Below are positions 20,711 to 22,967 of a stretch of DNA of 22,967 bases, piece by piece (the stretch's first letter is position 1; every line of letters starts with the position of its first letter). A program made the translations under genes and the position numbers. Source of the DNA: a virus; the IMG/VR virus record IMGVR_UViG_3300020572_000044, positions 1 through 22,967 of that record, one strand, 5' to 3'. The notes under the pieces were generated by a model. It had not been told where the DNA came from, did no database searches, and saw only the letters and a program-made list of their open reading frames with translations.

Positions 20711-21088
20711 ATGGCATACGACAAACAAAAGATATTTGAACAGGCAAAGGAAATGATAGTTAAACATAAGTTGGTTTTTATGGATGAAGTGCCTGATTTT
20801 TTGCCTTGTAGTCGATCAACTTTTTACGATTACTTTCCTGATGGCTCGGACGAATTGGACATCCTTAAAAGCCTTACTTCAGTAAACAAGACGCAGATAA
20901 AAGTATCTTTACGGTCAAAGTGGTACAAGTCAAATGCACCCGCTTTGCAAATGGCATTATATAAATTGACAGCAAACCCTGAAGAGCTTAAAAAACTTTC
21001 TATGCAATATATTGAAAGCGAGAATAAAAACACGAACTTCGACATAAATACTCTTTATGATAAAGAAGCACCCGAAGAATTGGAATAA
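20711..21088 (+). CDS. Terminase small subunit (TerS)
   Basis: 125 residues. A predicted helix-turn-helix (DEVPDFLPCSRSTFYDYFPD, about 25-44) at the N-terminus, then a helical part (INKTQIKVSLRSKWYKS-like, ALQMALYKLTANPEELKKLS) and an acidic tail, as in the TerS type of Bacteroidota phages that recognises the packaging start. It is followed by TerL with a 32-base overlap, the usual order. The start at 20711 lies 15 bases behind the tRNA-like element. Confidence 0.75.
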   Translation: MAYDKQKIFEQAKEMIVKHKLVFMDEVPDFLPCSRSTFYDYFPDGSDELDILKSLTSVNKTQIKVSLRSKWYKSNAPALQMALYKLTANPEELKKLSMQYIESENKNTNFDINTLYDKEAPEELE

Positions 21089-22268
21089 GCTAGGGAACGC
21101 TACGAGGTACTTTGTTGTAACAGGGGGGCGTGGTTCTGGTAAGTCTTTTGAGGTAGGTAGGTTTATAAGCTTGCTATCTTTTGAAGTAGGTCATAAAATA
21201 CTATTCACTAGGCAAACAATGACTTCAGCACATTTATCAATCATACCTGAATTTCAAGAAAAAATTGATTTGCTTAAATTAAATAATTCATTTGATATTC
21301 AGAAGTCCGAAATACTAAACAGGGATTCAGGGAGTAAAATAATCTTTAAAGGTATCAAAACAAGTTCAGGAGATCAGACCGCAAACCTTAAATCTTTGCA
21401 AGGTGTTACAACTTGGATAATAGATGAAGCTGAAGAACTTACAGATGAAACAACCTTTGATAAAATAAACTTTTCAATTAGGAAAAAAGGAAAACAAAAC
21501 AGGGTGATTCTTATTCTTAATCCAAGTACAAAAGAGCATTGGATTTATCAAAGATTCTTTGAACAGCAAGGCGTTGCGGAAGGATACAATGGTATAAAAA
21601 AAAACGTCACCTACATTAACACAACCTACTTAGATAATTTAGAAAACTTAGATGAGTCTTTTCTTTATGACATTGAACAAGTAAAGAAAAACAATCCTGA
21701 TAAATATAAGCACGTTATTCTAGGGAGTTGGTTAAACAAAGCGGATGGCGTTGTGTTTACCAATTGGAGGTTTGGGGAGTTCAATCCTGATAATTTGCAA
21801 ACGTCTTTTGGATTAGACTTTGGGTTTTCAATCGATCCTGATGCACTTGCTGAAGTTGCTATTGACAAAGCAAAAAAGATTATCTATGTAAAAGAACATA
21901 TTTACCAACGTGGCATAAAAACCCATATATTAGCAGAAATGTTAAAAGATAGGACTCAAGGCAAATTAATTATTGCAGATAGTGCTGAACCTAGATTGAT
22001 TGAAGATTTAAAGTTTAGCGGTGTAAATATAAAGAAAGTTAAAAAAGGAACGATTGAAAGTGGTATAATACGAATGCAGGACTTTGAAATAATAGTAGAG
22101 CAAAATAGTAGTAATATTGCAAAGGAATTTAATAACTATGTTTATTCAGATAAAAAGACTCATTTGTACGTTGATAACTATAACCATATTTGTGATGCGA
22201 TCCGTTATAATGTTATAAGTCAATTAGACAATCCTAATAGTGGAAAATATTTTATAAATACAATATGA
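21057..22268 (+). CDS. Terminase large subunit (TerL)
   Basis: 403 residues. ATPase: Walker A GGRGSGKS (23-30), Walker B IIDEAEE (121-127), coupling motif ILNPS (152-156 region). RNase H-like nuclease: GLDFGFSIDPDA (Asp254), IIADSAEP (Asp308) and HICDAIRY (Asp380). It is the motor and nuclease that packages DNA into the procapsid through the portal. Length is typical. The start overlaps TerS by 32 bases, the stop overlaps the next gene by 4 bases. Confidence 0.95.
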   Translation: MIKKHPKNWNKLGNATRYFVVTGGRGSGKSFEVGRFISLLSFEVGHKILFTRQTMTSAHLSIIPEFQEKIDLLKLNNSFDIQKSEILNRDSGSKIIFKGIKTSSGDQTANLKSLQGVTTWIIDEAEELTDETTFDKINFSIRKKGKQNRVILILNPSTKEHWIYQRFFEQQGVAEGYNGIKKNVTYINTTYLDNLENLDESFLYDIEQVKKNNPDKYKHVILGSWLNKADGVVFTNWRFGEFNPDNLQTSFGLDFGFSIDPDALAEVAIDKAKKIIYVKEHIYQRGIKTHILAEMLKDRTQGKLIIADSAEPRLIEDLKFSGVNIKKVKKGTIESGIIRMQDFEIIVEQNSSNIAKEFNNYVYSDKKTHLYVDNYNHICDAIRYNVISQLDNPNSGKYFINTI

Positions 22269-22852
22269 AAATAAAAGTACCGAAGACCATCAATGATTTA
22301 AGGATTAAACACATTGATATATTGAACGATGAAAAGTATAGAGGTGAAGATATTGACTTAGATACTATCGTGAATTTTGTTGCTGGCATAACAGGTGAAC
22401 GCTTAGATAAAATTAAGCAAGTAGACAAAGAAGACCTTTACAAAGTGTTTTATTATTGCATTGATTTATTTGATGGCTTTAAGATTACCGACCCAAAGAA
22501 AATAATAACAATAGAGGGATTGGATTATAAGTTGGTCGATCCAATGAAAGTTGGTATAGGTTGGCACATTGATATAAGTAAAAGTGACTTTGAAAAGAAT
22601 CCTGCATTACTAGCCGCTTCATGTTATTTGCCAGTTCAATGTAAACACTACGGTGAAACAGATGAGTATTCAAACATTAAATATCCAAGGTTTGAACGTG
22701 CTGAAATATTCAATAATCACATGGACTTACCTACGTACTTAAATGTACTTACTTTTTTTTTTCTCGAATCAATGAAACAAATGAAAAGGCATACGGCGTT
22801 TCAAAAGAGGGAGCTAAGGAAAATCAAAGTGTTTGGCTTTGGGAGCAATTAA
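22265..22852 (+). CDS. Tail-assembly-chaperone-like protein, zero-frame product
   Basis: 195 residues in the zero frame. The body (about 1-163: LRIKHIDILNDEKY, TIVNFVAGITGERLDKIKQV, KIITIEGLDYKLVDP, AASCYLPVQCKHY) reads as one globular protein; after the T10 run (22753-22762) the frame continues for about 30 residues of basic sequence that does not fit. In the -1 frame, the text after the run looks like a natural continuation. This is the layout of gpG/gpGT tail chaperones, which are made as short and frameshifted long forms. The name is inferred. It follows TerL with a 4-base overlap. Confidence 0.6.
   Translation: MKIKVPKTINDLRIKHIDILNDEKYRGEDIDLDTIVNFVAGITGERLDKIKQVDKEDLYKVFYYCIDLFDGFKITDPKKIITIEGLDYKLVDPMKVGIGWHIDISKSDFEKNPALLAASCYLPVQCKHYGETDEYSNIKYPRFERAEIFNNHMDLPTYLNVLTFFFLESMKQMKRHTAFQKRELRKIKVFGFGSN
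22753..22762 (+). promoter_or_regulatory. Candidate -1 ribosomal slippery site (T10)
   Basis: Ten T follow C22752. In the zero frame the run reads T_TTT_TTT (ACT TTT TTT TTT), a classical X_XXY_YYZ heptamer. A -1 slip gives a fused protein that stays open to the window end. No strong hairpin was seen right behind it, so a homopolymer sequencing error is the main alternative. Confidence 0.5.
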
Positions 22853-22967
22853 TAGATATGATTTCAAAAGAATATAGAATGAGTTGGGACGATGTTACTA
22901 AATTAAATATATTTACTTTTAATCATTACGTTAATTTTCTTAACTTTAAAGCCAAAGAACAAATACG
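22759..22967 (+). CDS. -1 frame extension of the 22265 gene, 3' part outside window
   Basis: From the T run, the -1 frame is open to the end of the window: SRINETNEKAYGVSKEGAKE, then WLWEQLIDMISKEYRMSWDD and TFNHYVNFLNFKAKEQI. It has normal codon use and the W-WEQL--M...MSWDDV---NI--F--YV-FL look of a tail-chaperone T domain. A separate start at the ATG 22858 (MISKEYRMSWDDV) would lose this first part. So either a frameshift fusion or a continuous gene hit by an indel. The tape measure gene may follow beyond the window. Confidence 0.55.

Noticed and set aside
1-22967. Integrase, repressor, attachment sites, transposons, toxin-antitoxin or restriction genes
   Set aside because: None was recognised in any frame. 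Whether the phage is temperate cannot be judged from this part alone.
1-22967. Window ends joining into one circular genome (tail-chaperone frame at the end with the partial gene at the start)
   Set aside because: The end is in the -1 frame of a tail-chaperone-like gene and the start is a beta-rich structural protein; no overlap or shared sequence was found, and capsid and tape measure genes are missing.

Overview
The window looks like about 23 kb of a tailed double-stranded DNA phage (siphovirus-like) or a closely related prophage of a Bacteroidota host, probably Flavobacteriia. Three things point there. The DNA is very AT-rich, and almost every gene lies on the + strand in tightly packed, start/stop-overlapping order. 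Start codons have A-rich leaders and no Shine-Dalgarno. Four promoters match the Bacteroidota type exactly (nTTG, 19 bases, TAnnTTTG), and a fifth has the TAnnTTTG half only. No integrase or repressor is visible, and no major capsid gene is present, so the genome continues beyond both ends.

Layout. Positions 1-8500 hold late genes: the end of a structural gene, the portal, a head-tail connector and tail-terminator-like gene, a cassette of tail fibres and adhesins (3455-7275), two small membrane proteins that look like holin/lysis factors, and a putative peptidoglycan-active lysis enzyme. Positions 8510-10180 are a separate transcription unit of small unrecognised genes, which starts at a promoter inside a 14-bp inverted repeat and ends at a strong intrinsic terminator. 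Positions 10181-10674 are non-coding: a symmetric inverted-repeat and iteron region that looks like a replication origin, then a promoter and a short structured RNA that ends in a terminator. Positions 10675-15093 are replication genes: HNH endonuclease, primase/SF3 helicase, SF2 helicase and VRR-NUC nuclease. Positions 15105-17913 hold small genes plus a recombination set: an ERF single-strand annealing protein, a YqaJ-like exonuclease and an OB-fold ssDNA-binding protein. Positions 17914-18182 hold a structured, non-coding stretch. Positions 18183-19370 hold small genes and a tRNA-Ala(UGC) with its own promoter. Positions 19342-20695 look like a DNA-modification set: a ParB-like protein, a Mom-type GNAT enzyme and a degenerate tRNA-Gly(UCC)-like RNA. 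Positions 20711-22967 are packaging genes (TerS, TerL), followed by a tail-chaperone-like gene with a probable -1 frameshift.

The two most interesting items are these. First, a tRNA-Gly-like RNA sits directly behind a Mom-type gene. Mu Mom attaches a glycinamide-type group to adenine in DNA, so a dedicated aminoacyl-RNA donor is a testable idea. Second, a leader RNA upstream of the replication genes carries two hairpins whose 7-base loops are perfectly complementary (a kissing-loop pair) and ends in an intrinsic terminator; a third copy of the same 7-mer sits next to the first downstream start codon. This resembles an RNA switch or attenuator for replication.
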